A stretch of 64,000 bases of DNA from Vishniacozyma victoriae (lineage: Eukaryota; Basidiomycota; Tremellomycetes; Tremellales; Bulleribasidiaceae). Both the position numbers and the translations under genes were made by a program. The stretch spans positions 3,782,001 to 3,846,000 of the forward strand of contig JADPYG010000088.1 of assembly GCA_017654735.1 (NCBI GenBank), in the 5' to 3' direction. This document shows, one piece after another, positions 1 through 11,643 of the stretch; position 1 is the first letter of the stretch; the number at the start of each line of letters is the position of its first letter. The notes under the pieces were generated by a model. That model was not told the DNA's origin and did not search any database. It saw nothing but the letters and a program-made list of their open reading frames with translations.

Positions 1-1646
1 TAGCATTGACGTGCTTGCCATCGCTCGTAAGAGGAGGGGATTATGTTGTGATACTAAGGCTCCGACTCTCAAGCCATTTGCGCAGAAACTGATGTCAGCC
101 TTCCTCCTTGGTGAACAACATGGGCATACTCTTTGCTCATTCCATAAACCACTGCTATCAGCCCCCCCACCAAGTTTACCGAGACAGCTGCTCACCATGT
201 AATCGTGCCCTATCATAAACCATCCCCAGCTCCCGCTCAACATCAAGGCTCAGCAAACTTGTGAATCCCTCTGCGTCCTCGAAATCTAATCTCAATACCG
301 CCCTATCGACATTCAGAGACGTACCAGGATGCGAATAAGTGCTCAAAGCGTAAATCTCGTCCGAGACTAGATGTAGATCCTTCTCTTCACAGAACCTCGT
401 ATATGCCAATAATGTCTCCCGGGCGTAGGTCCGACCAAGTGGGTTCTGGGGATTGCAAACGATCTATACATCAGCTCAACAACTTCATTATGGGAAATCG
501 TACTTACGACTGCTCGGGTGGTTATACCTTGCTTCGCGAGGTCGTTGTAGGCTTTCTCGAACGAGTCCACGGAACTAGGAAGGAACGCTGCATCGCCTTC
601 TCCTACGTCGACTGGAATCAGGCGGATCCGAGAACGAGGAATTAAGTCTCTGTCAAAGCCCGAGTAGCTGCTTGATTAGCTTGGTCATCAACAATGAATC
701 AGGGACGTACTAAGGCGCAGCAATCAGAACTGCTTCTCCCTCATCCATTAGGGTGTGGAATAGCTGATCGAGGACTACTTTGTCAGCTCAAAGTCTTTTC
801 GGGTCAGGACGTACCAGCTGAACATCCGACTCCGGTAATCATCTGTTCGGGAAGAACTTCCTCAGCAGGATTGAAATACCTAGGCATCAGCCTCCCATGA
901 TCTTGGTTTGTCACAGGGAAACTGACTCGTTGAAAAAGCCGCTGAGAGCTTTGTTAATCCGCCTACTACCCCATAAAGAGTCTCCGTATGATAGGTCATT
1001 ACGCGTATAATCTTCCCTCATGGCCTTTGCGAAATGCTGCTTATCAGCTGGGCCCCAATGCCTCATTGGATTCCTCATGGGCTACTCACCTCGAGGCATT
1101 CTTTCTCCATCAAGAAATTCTCTGCTACACCACTGCTTATCAGCTCAGTCACGAACATGCAGCCAGGGGACTCACAGGGATACGATACCCCTAGGATTGG
1201 TCTTGCAGTTATACTCTGGCCCATGAGCTCCCTCCCATACCCTAATAGGAAGACTTACGGTCCTTGAACAAACAGCTGAATCTCTCTATCAACGGTCCAG
1301 CATCCGGTCCCCCAGTAGCTCGATCACTAAGTTTAGGTCCCAAGTAGATTTTCCTCTGCTCGGTCCTCGAAGTCAAAGGAGAAGAGAGCCTGGGAGGCGG
1401 TAAATCTGGAAACCGCTGTGAATGTTGATGTTTCAAGTTCCTTCCCCTTTGTTCGGGTGTATCTGGGTGGGCGAGGGAAGATACGGATAAATGGCTCATG
1501 GTCGATATAAGAGTGTGTGGCCCTTCGCCATCCGAGTCGAGATCACTGGAAGGAGTGTGAGTCGTGTCGTGGAGGAAGGGTGAGGGGAGACCACATGGTG
1601 GTTCGAGCGAGTAGTGTCGGTTGTTGGGACTGGATACGTCTGGCAT
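1..1646 (-). CDS. ACC-synthase-like class I/II aminotransferase (3' end outside window)
   Basis: PLP-dependent fold-type I aminotransferase, related to 1-aminocyclopropane-1-carboxylate synthase. Read on the minus strand from ATG 1646, a variable 100-residue leader is followed by NPRGIVSL and GVAENFLMEKECLE across two short introns, then YGDSLWGS, the segment ending APYYSGFDRD, NPQNPLGRTY, and VSDEIYALS. VYGMSKDFCANGLRVGALVS is spliced across an intron near 80-120 and carries the expected PLP lysine (SK). At least seven introns of about 40-60 bp are needed. The C-terminal domain lies beyond base 1, so the gene is partial only because of the window edge. A second ATG at 1498 is possible. Known members are ACC synthases or general aminotransferases; which one this is cannot be decided from sequence, and ethylene synthesis should not be assumed. 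Gene 2 is divergent, with about 500 bp between. Confidence 0.85.
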
Positions 1647-2145
1647 TGTGGGTTGTAGTTGTAGTAGAAAGGTAAAAGCAATAGAATGTACAGATAGGAT
1701 AGAGTCACAAGATAGTAAATCAAACCTTCAACGAGTCAGTCAAATGCTTCCTATCTCGTATCTGACCTTGATCCGAATATACATACACCAATTCGGATAG
1801 AGAGGTTTAAATGATTTCCATAATAGATTGCAAGATTGGAAATGGTGCCCCATACTCATCTCTCCCCCCCTTATCTCGTGCCTGGCGCTTGTGGGGGATG
1901 ACCTGGTTCCTTAAATATGCCCTCCTTCAAGGTCCCCACAACTCTATGCGTCAGTCACCTGCAACACAAGAATACTTACCATACCATTTGTTTGTCTTTA
2001 TAGATTATACTCACTCGACGTGCAATAGCATCTCGAAAGGTCATAGAACTGGACTGAAATCGCCTTCAACTATATTCCGAGCGGAATTGAAGGTCTAACG
2101 TGCAACCCACAACGATTTCATATTACCTTTCTAGCCAGCGCGATC
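1647..2145. other. Intergenic, divergent promoter
   Basis: This gap lies between the divergent aminotransferase and Nudix genes. It is AT-rich near 1660-1800. A 95-codon open frame (1811-2098) matches nothing I recognise and has no splice context. No further signal was seen. Confidence 0.6.
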
Positions 2146-4094
2146 ATGAGCGCAATAATGCCGGGTAAGCTTGCTAGCTTGTCCCTTAGCAGCGAGCTGA
2201 TAATTTAGAACTAGCCTCTCTGGTGCATGGAGCCGACAATATCCACTCGATGCTCTTATCCCTACGCCTTACCTCGCCACGACTGATAAAATCGCCCCCC
2301 ACCCAAATGCGTCGAGCATCTGTAGCTATGATTCTTCGAATGCGCCCTTCGCCAGACTTGGTATTTGAGGGTCATGAACCGAAAGGCTGGACCGGCAACG
2401 TGGTCAAGAGGGAAGATTGGGGACTTGGTCTAGGACTAGACGATTTCTTCAGACTTCGTAGGTCTGATAATATTATGGACCAGCTTGATTAGCTGATATA
2501 TAGCATGGGTGAATCACCCTGGGACAACCCCCGAACTCCTCTTCATTAGGAGAGCAGCGTCACATACCCCCTCAGGCGGTCAATCAAGGTGGTCTTCCCA
2601 CATCGCATTTCCCGGAGGAAGGCACGAGCAATCGGATGAATCGGCATTGTTCACAGCATACAGGGAGACTTGGGAGGAGATTGGAGTTGATTTAGCGGAA
2701 AAGGAATTTGTTCAAGTGGGACGACTTGATGAGAGGGAGATTACGACGAGTCTGGGGAAGAGGCTGTTGATGATTCTCAGTCCTTTTGGTAAGTTACATG
2801 GCCGACATTGGTCGATGGTAGCTGATGGACAGTCTTTATGCAGACCACGCCGATCACACCGGAGCCAGAACTTCAAGCTGTAAGCTTGCTTCTTCTAAAG
2901 CCCGGAAGCTAAACTGACACCCCCAGACCGAAGTCTCATCCCTCCACTGGATCCCACTACCATCCCTAACACCTCCATTCTCTTCCGCTCAATGGTCCCA
3001 TATCCCTATAGATATCAGCACCCGCCTAAGTCCCCGTAATCAGCTCGTCCAAAAGGCTTTACGCAGTATGGTCGGTACGATGGAGTCAGTCAGCCATTGT
3101 ACCCGTTTAAGCTAGAAGCTGACTATCCAGGTTCGGATGTGTGTTACTACCGGATGAACCGTCGAAAGTCGCAGAGGGATATGATCCAGAGAAAGAATAC
3201 GAGTTCCCGGCAGAAGGCAGTGGTAGTTGGCGAGATGACAAGGATGGGAGGAGATTACTCCGCCTATGGGGTCTCAGTCTAGGCATGACTCTGTGAGTTA
3301 GCTTTTTCGATTCGATCGGTCGAAGCTGACAACTAGTGATCTCCAAGCACACTTACCGACCGAAACGCCAAAACCACTAGTCATCCCTACATCTCAAGCT
3401 TCCTCCTCCCGATCTTCATCAGATCGATCAAGAGCCTACTCCCTAGGTCCAAAAACGCCAATAACAGTAGATAGTAGTTTCGATGATCATTGGGGTCCTA
3501 CCAAGGTTATAGCCGATTCTAGGATTCTGGAAAAAGTCATCAAGAACCCTGATTCAGAAGAAGCGAAGCGAGCATTGGCGGAATTGACTAAAGAAGATGG
3601 AAATGGAGTGACGGAAGGGAGCAGTGGAGCGGGGTTGAGTAGGGTTGGTAGTTTGGGATCCAAGGTTGCGGTTAGGGGGTTCAAGGGCAAGAGGAGACGT
3701 GGAGTTGGACCTGGTTTGACTGCTGTGTTCCCACGGTTCTCGTATCCCGATGTCAACTTCTGGATCTGGTAAGTTGCCTCAGTCCGCCCGAAATGTCAGC
3801 TGACGAATAGGGTATTTGGCAGACGTTATCGTCAAGTCGTCAGAGGATGGGAAGCATCCATAAAAGGTCCAGACAGACATGCGGATCGTCGGTACGTCTG
3901 CTCCACACACCCATTGAGATCCCCCTCTGACAGTCAGTACGAATTGGTCAGGCGCAGCTATGGCTACTTTCTACACTGCCGTCAGACAGGCTTTGGTTGT
4001 TGCCATCATCATTCGGGGTTTGGCAACAGTATCAGGTGTAGCGGGTTTAGGATGGTATATATGGAAGTTCGCCGGCTCAGGAAGGGAACTGTAA
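2146..4094 (+). CDS. Nudix hydrolase (CoA diphosphatase type, NUDT7/8-PCD1-like) with C-terminal membrane segment
   Basis: Probable CoA or nucleotide diphosphatase. The start is the short exon MSAIMP at 2146, followed by an intron. The CoA-type signature is visible as PELLFIRRA, then SHIAFPGGR, leading into the Nudix box GGRHEQSDES...YRETWEEIGV (about 2610-2690). The catalytic REtxEExG core is intact; the usual first Glu position is Asp, as in NUDT8-like proteins. After RSMVGTME an intron starting GTCAGT (about 3085) restores the frame to FGCVLLPDEP, and DDKDGRRLLRLWGLSLGMT follows. A hydrophilic Ser-rich linker leads to a basic patch (KGKRRRG) and a hydrophobic C-terminal segment (about 3955-4070, including VAIIIRGLATVSGVAGLGW). 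PCD1 and NUDT7/8 enzymes act in peroxisomes or mitochondria; a tail anchor would be an unusual addition. Confidence 0.82.
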
Positions 4095-4344
4095 AGAAGG
4101 GAGTTGCTAGCAATAGACTATTCACGACCATGATCATGCATTTGTTGTCACGCCTATAGAGTGATTGAACGACTTGGCGGAGTCAGGCACAAAGACTAAT
4201 GATCGTCAACTCACAACTCTGAATCCATCAATCACCTCAAACATAGTATTGCAGCACTGTTCTCCTTACGTTCCTTCTACACCAGATTCAGAAGAACTAC
4301 CGTTATCCCAGAGATCAAACCTTATTTTGATCTGAAAGGGAGAA

Positions 4345-5759
4345 TGAGCGTTCCACCATACCCTGGTCCAGCACCTGGCGAGGCAGCACCGGCTTATAGG
4401 CGGTCTGAGCTCAAGGTCGCTTGTGTTCAATTTGATGTCAAGGTATATCTGCGCAAAGTTGTTGAATTATAGCTGATGGGTAGCTTGGAGAAGTCGAGAA
4501 GAATAGGGCAAAAGTAGAGGAAATGACTAAATCGTGTGTCCCCCACCCGGTCACTGATCAGTCGGTAGCTGATCAGCAGCTTGACACCCGATACCGTCGA
4601 CCTGATCGTCCTGCCCGAAATGGCTCTATCAGGATACATGTTTTCAACACCCACTTCCATCCTCCCATACCTCGAGCCAACCACCTCGGGACCAACAACG
4701 AAACTAGCTCAAGCACTAGCGAGAAGACTAAAATGTCATGTCGTAGCTGGCTACCCGGAAGCCTTGGCGTCAGCTCCACAACCTGGGTCTAGTAGCTCTT
4801 CAGGCGATGGAGAAGGTAGCTTGGGTGAGGCTGGACCGAAAGAGATGAAAGCCTTAGAGGGAGAGGGTACGGGCGTAGGATATAATTCGGCTGTCATTGT
4901 CGGACCATCAGGGGAGGTCGTCGGGAATTATCGAAAATCATTCAGGTTCGAAACTGATAAGAACTGGGCTAGGGAAGGTGTGTCACCTTGTACAGACATC
5001 GAAAAGGAGAGGCTGATGGGCAGGTGATGGGTTCAAACATTTCGATCTAGGGGAACCGCTTGGTAGGACTGCTGTTGGGATCTGTATGGGTAAGTCTCTC
5101 TCTCTCCTCTATCTCTAGAATGCTGCTGATGATAGATATGAACCCTAAGGACTTTGTTGGTTAGTCAAAGCTCTATCTCCACAAAATAGTGCTGATAAGC
5201 AGCGCCGTGGGATGCGTACGAATTAGCAAATTATTGTCGGGAAAACCAAGTCGATACCTTGGTCGTACCGTGAGTCCCCTTCTCACACCTCTCTTAGTTT
5301 CAATCGTCATCCTACACGCTTGTACTCAGACGCCCGGCCGCCTCATCAAATTTCAAGAAGGCAATCGCTGACTGCCAGAATGAATTGGCTAGACCCACCC
5401 GTTGAAACCCCCAACCTCCCCGAACCACAAGACCAAGAAGCCCCCTCGGAAAACAACCTAAATTACTGGGCAGCACGCTTATTACCCCTCCACGATCCAG
5501 CCCCTGGATACAGTACTCCCACCCCAGAACGAAATGTAGATCTAGGGGGAGAGGAGAAGGAAGTGGTATTTGTTTCCTGTAATCGTGTTGGAACTGAGGA
5601 AGGTATGTCATATCAGTTATGAGGTTAGCTGATGTGGTAGGTCAGAAGTTTATAGGGACTAGTTGTGTGATGAGTATCTCTAGTTGTCCATCTAGGATTG
5701 AACTGGTTGAATGCTGTTCGATCTCGGAAGAGAGGGTCATGATGGCTACAGTCACATGA
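4345..5759 (+). CDS. NTA1-like N-terminal amidase (nitrilase superfamily)
   Basis: Carbon-nitrogen hydrolase of the nitrilase fold, closest in layout to the protein N-terminal asparagine/glutamine amidohydrolase Nta1, which deamidates N-terminal Asn and Gln in the Arg/N-degron pathway. The Glu-Lys-Cys triad can be placed: E in LIVLPEMALSGYMF (about 4605), K in GNYRKSFRFETD (about 4935) and C in TAVGICMDMNP, spliced over the intron near 5090-5135. The late motif VSCNRVGTEEG joins QKFIGTSCVMSI across an intron at about 5602-5640, as in Nta1 proteins. A Ser/Gly-rich insert (about 4790-4860) is not part of the fold. ATG 4345 gives MSVPPYPGPAP and leads into KVACVQFDVK, the first strand of the domain. 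The stop is TGA 5757-5759; a further 3' intron is possible. Confidence 0.85.
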
Positions 5760-6380
5760 GGTATGTTGTAACTTAATTCTCAGCTTCACAGAACAGAAGA
5801 CTGACGAGCAGATCTGTATGCATGCTTCCACCTTTCCGTTTCTGACATCACCCACCTCGTGTCTTTGTATCAATCCGGCATTTGAAGAAAAAGAACAATT
5901 GACACAACACGACTCCCAATCTCTATTGTTTTTAGAACAACGACCGTCCTTTGGTCTACTAACCATCGATCGATTAGTGACTTGCAGGCGTTAATTGATA
6001 CTATGATCGAAATGAGAAGCGAGGCGATGTATGAATCGAGGTGAGGAGGTTCGTATATGAGACTGCAGGTTTTACATGGGTACTGGTTCTTCCACATCGT
6101 TTCTCCCCTTTCACAAAACATTCTCTGATTTACCGTTCAGTCAAACCCGACATCATCTGATACGTATCCAACTTCGACATCAGTACAACCACTGCTCTTC
6201 GGTCTGTTTTCACCGATACGGCTACCCCAACCCAAACCCTCGAGCGTCACAGCTCATCACGCCTTGATCTGGACAAGCCGCCATCCCAAAAGAGCCGGCT
6301 TCACACCTAGTCTAGTGCCAATCCCACCCACTCTACTGCCTCATCTCGCCTCAACTCACACAATTATCAGTAACGCAATG
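5760..6380. other. Intergenic
   Basis: This gap lies between the amidase and the Cys-rich gene. Short open frames on both strands (5870-6121 minus, 6076-6267 plus) show no family features. The last 150 bp is C/A-rich, as in a 5' leader. Confidence 0.5.
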
Positions 6381-6692
6381 AGATCCCAGATAGCCCCACC
6401 TACCAATTACATTTGGTAAGTCATATCGGCCCTCTCTATGTCAGTGATGACACTAATGTCCAGCTCAATAAACGATCCAAACTGTACCTGCAGCTCGTCA
6501 TGCGGCTGTAAATCATTCAAATCATGCTCCACCTCTTGCTGTTATCGTATACCGACCGGATTAGACGTTGCTCCATGGGCAGAGCCAGGGAGGAAAGGGT
6601 CAGTCTCGACTTTTGAAGGTGGGGAATCTTGGGGGACCGGGGATAGTGGGTATACTGCTGAGACTGGGGGTGATTGTTGTGGGATCATGTGA
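6381..6692 (+). CDS. Small cysteine-rich, metallothionein-like protein
   Basis: Two-exon gene of about 88 codons. Exon 1 (ATG 6381) encodes MRSQIAPPTNYI plus two bases. A GTAAGT intron (about 6418-6463) joins it to SINDPNCTCSSSCGC. The N-terminal half then reads KSFKSCSTSCC, giving CxC, CxC and CC pairs, and the protein ends DCCGIM. Such clustered Cys pairs are the hallmark of metal-chelating metallothioneins, which bind Cu(I) or Zn in the cytosol; Cryptococcus uses copper metallothioneins for copper tolerance. The middle (about 6560-6670) is Gly/Glu/Ser-rich with few Cys, so only about 25 residues look metal-binding, and classical basidiomycete proteins have longer repeated arrays. The assignment rests on Cys spacing alone. 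It could instead be a Cys-rich tail-lipidated protein, since the end is CCGIM. Confidence 0.5.
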
Positions 6693-8027
6693 TGTCATTG
6701 AGGGTTGAATGCCGTAGAAGGATGAAGTCATGGATCTGATCGATCATAGAAGACTGATTAGATACATTATAGAGGAGAAGATACGGAGGCCGATCGGAGA
6801 CCCGCGTACGAGTACGTACGGTAACGATAGTATCTCCATTTTTGTATGTAATTTTACTCGTATACTACAACTACCACTAGCCCGCCTCTGATATCTGGTA
6901 GACTAGTGCATATTGCATCAAAGTCCAGACTCTATCATGGCCCGCGCACGTTTCAACCCAACCCGCAGACCAGGTCCAGATGAAACTGAACTAAAAACAG
7001 AATAGGATCTCTGAGTTAGTGCGGGACGGAGGAATGTTCCTGACTACGGTACGACTACGGATGAGGTCGATCACGACCCTTCCAGACCCGAATATCTGGT
7101 ACGCAGCACCGCCCCGTTTCTATGGATCAACGGGAGAGGAGAGGGATGTATTGAAAGACAAGGGGAACGCCATCTTTCCATTCCCTATCAGCCACCCGGT
7201 AATGGTTGCTCCGGTGATACAATTAAAAGGGAAGGAATGAATCGAACCCTTGCTTACGGCCGATAAGACCCGGGGAATGGGAGAGTCTGTTCTTTCAGGA
7301 TCTTCTGGGAAAACAGGAAGAATGGAATCCCTTGGGCCTGGTGGCTTGATTGTATGGATATGATCCTGTGTAGACGACCGTCTATATTCCTGTCTGTTTA
7401 CGCCGTTTCGTACGGGACAGATCGACGAGGATTGAGGAAACCGAGAGGGAGATGGTATGTCAATTTAGAGGGATCTTGTCTTAGTCATGGGTTTTCCGAT
7501 CTACAATAGAAAGAAATAGCTTGTTTAAGTAATTCTAGTCCAATTGATTGTATATTCTGCTCTGCTATACCCATACCTATACAGACCCAACATCTTATTA
7601 TACTTTACCAAGCCCATCACCGTTATCACATAATCACACCATAGCATACGCCGCAGTCACCGTAGCTGGACTCTACATTATCGTCTGAAACATTCAATCA
7701 ATCGACCATACAAGAGGACACACAGACTATCCTCCCCGCCCTTTTAACAAAGTAAAGGATGTGTATCGACAACTTTGATATCCGTGTTCAGTCTCATTAA
7801 CACACACTACATACATAGGACAATCCTTCTTATATTCGTAATCGTCTACTCCACCCTAGATTCTGTTGTCGATACCCGAGACGTCCTCCATTATCCAACA
7901 TCAAACGTTATCATATCAAACCGGCCGCCGTAAATTGTAACTTGGCAACTACACTACGACTACTCTCGAAACCCATCTACTTTATCGCCTCCTTTCACCA
8001 AATCCCCCACCCTTCCATTTCATCATC
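6693..8027. other. Long upstream region of the Zn2Cys6 gene
   Basis: About 1.3 kb with no recognisable coding. The 73-codon frame at 7019-7240 starts at GTG and shows no family match. From about 7560 on it is C/A-rich with few G, as expected for a long 5' leader of a regulatory gene. Confidence 0.5.
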
Positions 8028-9913
8028 ATGTCGTTCGATGATCCTCGTCAATTCACCAATCAAATGGCTTACCAATCTTATTTCTCTCCACCTGGATTTT
8101 CATTCGAGTCGCCATTCGGATACCCTAATATGGATATGAGTGGGGCTGGGAACGGGAATGCACAAGCTGGCCCTTCATCGATGCCTATGGGAATGAACAT
8201 GGCTCATTCGATGCCCATGTCGATGTCTATGCCTGTGGACATTGATCACCGCAGGCCGACGGGCGGTATGAATTTTACTGGAGGTGGCAGCGATGGAAGT
8301 GGGAGTGGGAGTGGAAGTGGCGTAGGAATGGGACAGAGTTCTTCCATGAATGGGGCTAGCTGGATGATGCAACCAACTGGCAGTTGCGATAAAGCTAAAT
8401 AGTGAGTCTCCACATCGACCTTTCGCCGAGTCCCACTAATATCCAGTGACATGTTCCCCGGGCCATCTGTCAATCTACCCACAGGCGATCGGTTCTCTCA
8501 ACTGTTAGAACGCAAGCTTGGAATGGACATGCAATCGACCTCATCATACCCTTCACTCGATACGAGCCAGCAGCCTAATATGGGATACAACGCTTTCCAA
8601 CCCAATCGACCATATCAAACACCTGCAACCGACAACTTCCAGAATCAGACATGGGATCGATTAGCAGTAGAAGCCAATCTACAGGATTATCGACAGGTTC
8701 ACATCGCACCCGATCTTGTCGCTCCTGCTCTTCCAGCTGGGTTCTTCCCCTACAACTCGCAAACAATGTCTTACGATACCAATACCAAGAATCAACCTCA
8801 ACCTCAGGCTCAAGAATATAGGGCGGGAGCGCCGTTCTCCGCGGGCAATGGCGTATCACCACAACAAAGATACCTGCCCTACATGCCGTATCAAGGCGGA
8901 TTCGATAACTCTTTAACGACATCGACATTCCCTCAGGCATCGCCACTGCCTACATCAACTCGATCATCCCCTTCCACTCAATCCCATCAACTCATCACTC
9001 CCACTCATCCGATAGTTCCCGATATGTCATGGTCGACACAGTATATGAATGTCCAACCTCAGATCCAGGGAGTACAATATTCCAGCTCTGTCCCTCCTCC
9101 ATCGACCCGACCTCAGGCGATCCCATCACCTGCGGGTCAATCGATTTATACCGGATATCAACCCAGACCGCAATCTAGTGGCCGAGCACATGACTCGTCC
9201 AACCCCGCTCCTCAGGCCTCTCCTTCCGACGGGTCCAGGCTGGCAGGTCTCAGCGGGTCAATGGGTGCCATGCCAATTGCCCATTCTCAATCCCTTCCTG
9301 TGCCCGGATCAGAGGCTGTAAATATGAATGGAATGTGGTCAAGGGAGATGCATCCTTCGTCTTCCTACTCCAGTGGAGCAGGTTCTACGACCCAAGTCCT
9401 CCCCGCTCAAACTTCTCGCTCACCATCACAAATGAAACGATCCCCAATTGATGGACTTCCAACTTCTCTACCCTCTGCTCCTGTTATTTCGAAACGTTCA
9501 CGTTCCCCACATCACACCAGTCAGGGCTCATCATCTTCAAATGGACGTTCACCCGCTACATCGTCGACGGCTACGGATATAAAGCCAAAACGACCGAAAC
9601 TTAGTATCCCTCATCCAATGCCATTAGATCAACATGATCACGAAGATGAGCACGATGAAGATGAAAAGAAAGTAGTCATTGCTTGCCATACTTGTCGAGC
9701 TAGGAAACTCAAGTAAGTCCTTCATACCCGCTATATTACATGTACTGATGGGATAGATGTGATGGAGCCAGACCGAAATGTTTCCATTGTTCTAGGAGGA
9801 ATGAGGATGGATGTTCTTATGATGTTGTACTACGTCGCCGCGGGCCGGGACGGAAGAACAAGTCGAAGAAGTCTAGTGAGAGGAGTGAGTCGAGTGTTAC
9901 CCAGGGAAATTGA
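8028..9913 (+). CDS. Transcription factor with C-terminal Zn2Cys6 DNA-binding domain
   Basis: Putative nuclear DNA-binding regulator. Exon 1 (8028-8401) encodes MSFDDPRQFTNQMAYQSYF, a Met/Ser/Gly-rich region with an SGSGSGSG run. A 45-bp intron (8402-8446) follows. The large exon 2 (8447-9712) is rich in Ser, Pro and Gln and has acidic and basic patches, including EDEHDEDEKK just before the finger. The zinc cluster spans the last intron (9713-9756): CHTCRARKLK joins CDGARPKCFHCSRRNEDGC, a C-x2-C-x6-C-x6-C-x2-C cluster with its sixth Cys. Only about 30 residues follow, ending in a basic stretch (GPGRKNKSKKSSE). Most fungal Zn2Cys6 factors carry the cluster at the N-terminus. No fungal_trans domain is visible. 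Target genes cannot be inferred. Confidence 0.85.
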
Positions 9914-10190
9914 GATTTGGACGGGGTTTTAGATGCCAGCGGTATCACTTTGCGAGAGCACAAACGGAGTTGTACGACCTTGTGAGCTGGTGAATTAGAT
10001 CGAAAAGAATAATATGTTGTACAACAGAATCAAATGCATAGACCAATTACTTCTTGCTCGTGCAGGGATCGGTACGACGATGCAGCTTGAGCATACTGTG
10101 GGAATAGCAGGTCCCAGTGCATGAACCAATAGAGTCATGTCATTATCGTAATATTCATAAATCGTATCATCCCGTGTCGTGAAGTACAGC

Positions 10191-11216
10191 CTAACCTCCA
10201 ATACCAGCTTCTAGCACCTTTCCTGGTCCAGTCTTGCCCTTTCCTTTCCCCTTCCTTCTTAATTGAGCCGGGACCATGCTCAGCGAGCTTTCGAGGCTTT
10301 TCATACTTTTCGTTAAATCGTCCATGTCCACATCAACCACCCCCGGATCTTGGGGCGGGGGTTCAAAGTACTTGACAGGCCGAATAAGTGAAGCGCCTAA
10401 ACCTTCTTGTTCCGTTATCCTATTCAACCCATGATTCGTTATTGAAAAGTAATACTGTCGAGGGTATTCTACTTGTCAGCTTAAATCAATTAAGGGGAGC
10501 TGGACTGACTATGTTTGTCGATCAAGTGGAGTCTGCGTTGTTTGGGGTTTAGGAAGACTTTTGTACATTCTGGAGGAGGTACGAAACATTTGAACTATTT
10601 CATTAGCTTACTTGCCACTTAGGACACAAGGGGCTTACGATGGGAACGCCTTCATGTTGTTTGTGTCTACCCGGATCGTGAGTTTCGGCTTGATGCTACG
10701 CTATCAGTCACTTTCTAATCATCACCTGACAGCGGCCGGACTCGGTCCCCAAGCGATTGCTCGGATAGAGACATGATGGACTTGTAGGAGATAGACAGGG
10801 TGTCAAAAAAAGCAACTCACGAGATCAAGGATTCTCTGATCCGGGAATATCTTTCGACATTCCTTCCATTCATTCCTCTTTCTACTCGAAAATTCCATAG
10901 GAACAGCGGACGGATCACCAGCCCCAGCCCCATCCACGGCTTTCTCCCTGACAGGCGTTCTACATATAAACGTATGAAATGCCAATTGATGTCTCTCAAG
11001 CTCGGAGGTTGTTTCGAAAGTTTGACTCGTCGGCAAACATGTAGGGGGAAGATTACATTCGATCACTTCGCGTGGAGTCGAGGTTGATCGGAAGATCTTG
11101 TTGACTGGCGATAAGGAGCGGGATGAGCTCGCTTGGGTGTGGGAGGTAGAGGCTGATGTTGTCGATGAGAGGGAATCTGATCTTCCTCTTTTCCCTGCTC
11201 TTGGTGTGATATCCAT
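10191..11216 (-). CDS. C2H2 zinc-finger protein, ZNF511-like
   Basis: Start ATG 11216 (MDITPRAGKRGRSD). A Ser-rich basic leader precedes three C2H2-type units. The first is IECNLPPTCLPTSQTFETTSELERHQLAFH, the second is CRKIFPDQRILDL joined across an intron to HQAETHD, and the third is CFVPPPECTKVFLNPKQRRLHLIDKH. The following exon starts KYPRQYYFSI. The layout of three spaced fingers ending in LIDKHKYP matches the conserved eukaryotic ZNF511 family, whose function is poorly known. Four exons are read (introns near 10440-10490, 10580-10640 and 10690-10800). The C-terminus has a low-complexity KGKGKGK tract. It is convergent with the upstream Zn2Cys6 gene, with only 277 bp between the stop codons. 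Confidence 0.8.
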
Positions 11217-11643
11217 ATCTTGGCTATCGTCTTGCCTGGTATGTGTTGACCAGTACCACTTGTTTGACTACCTCATGATTGTTGTATATTGAAGTCTTGT
11301 ATAGTATATCTAGAGTGGGGAATGTTACACTGCCACACCTATAATATTGCCGAAAATACCGTCACACCCGGTCCTTGACGCCGGCACCTATCATGGTGCT
11401 ACTCCTCCTTTCTCTAGATACATACCTATAGTGTACACTCATCCCTTCCTATACAGTAAGTCTTCAGGCATGCCCTGTGCACACCGCTACTTTGAATGAT
11501 CGGAAAAGTGGAGAGTGACGCTACCAAAGGCGCCCCCAAGAATCTCCCGCCGTCATACCCCAATCCCACGTTCAACCTCGATCTGTCATCAATCGGTTCA
11601 ATCAGCTTACAATCTAGCCCATCAATAAACACATCCAATCAAG
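11217..11643. other. Divergent promoter (C2H2 gene / V-ATPase c)
   Basis: This is the shared upstream region of the minus-strand C2H2 gene and the plus-strand V-ATPase gene. The 3' third is C-rich and looks like the VMA3 leader. No specific site was recognised. Confidence 0.5.

Noticed and set aside
7019..7240. 73-codon plus-strand frame in the upstream region of the Zn2Cys6 gene
   Set aside because: It starts at GTG, has no family features, and lies in a region with leader-like composition.
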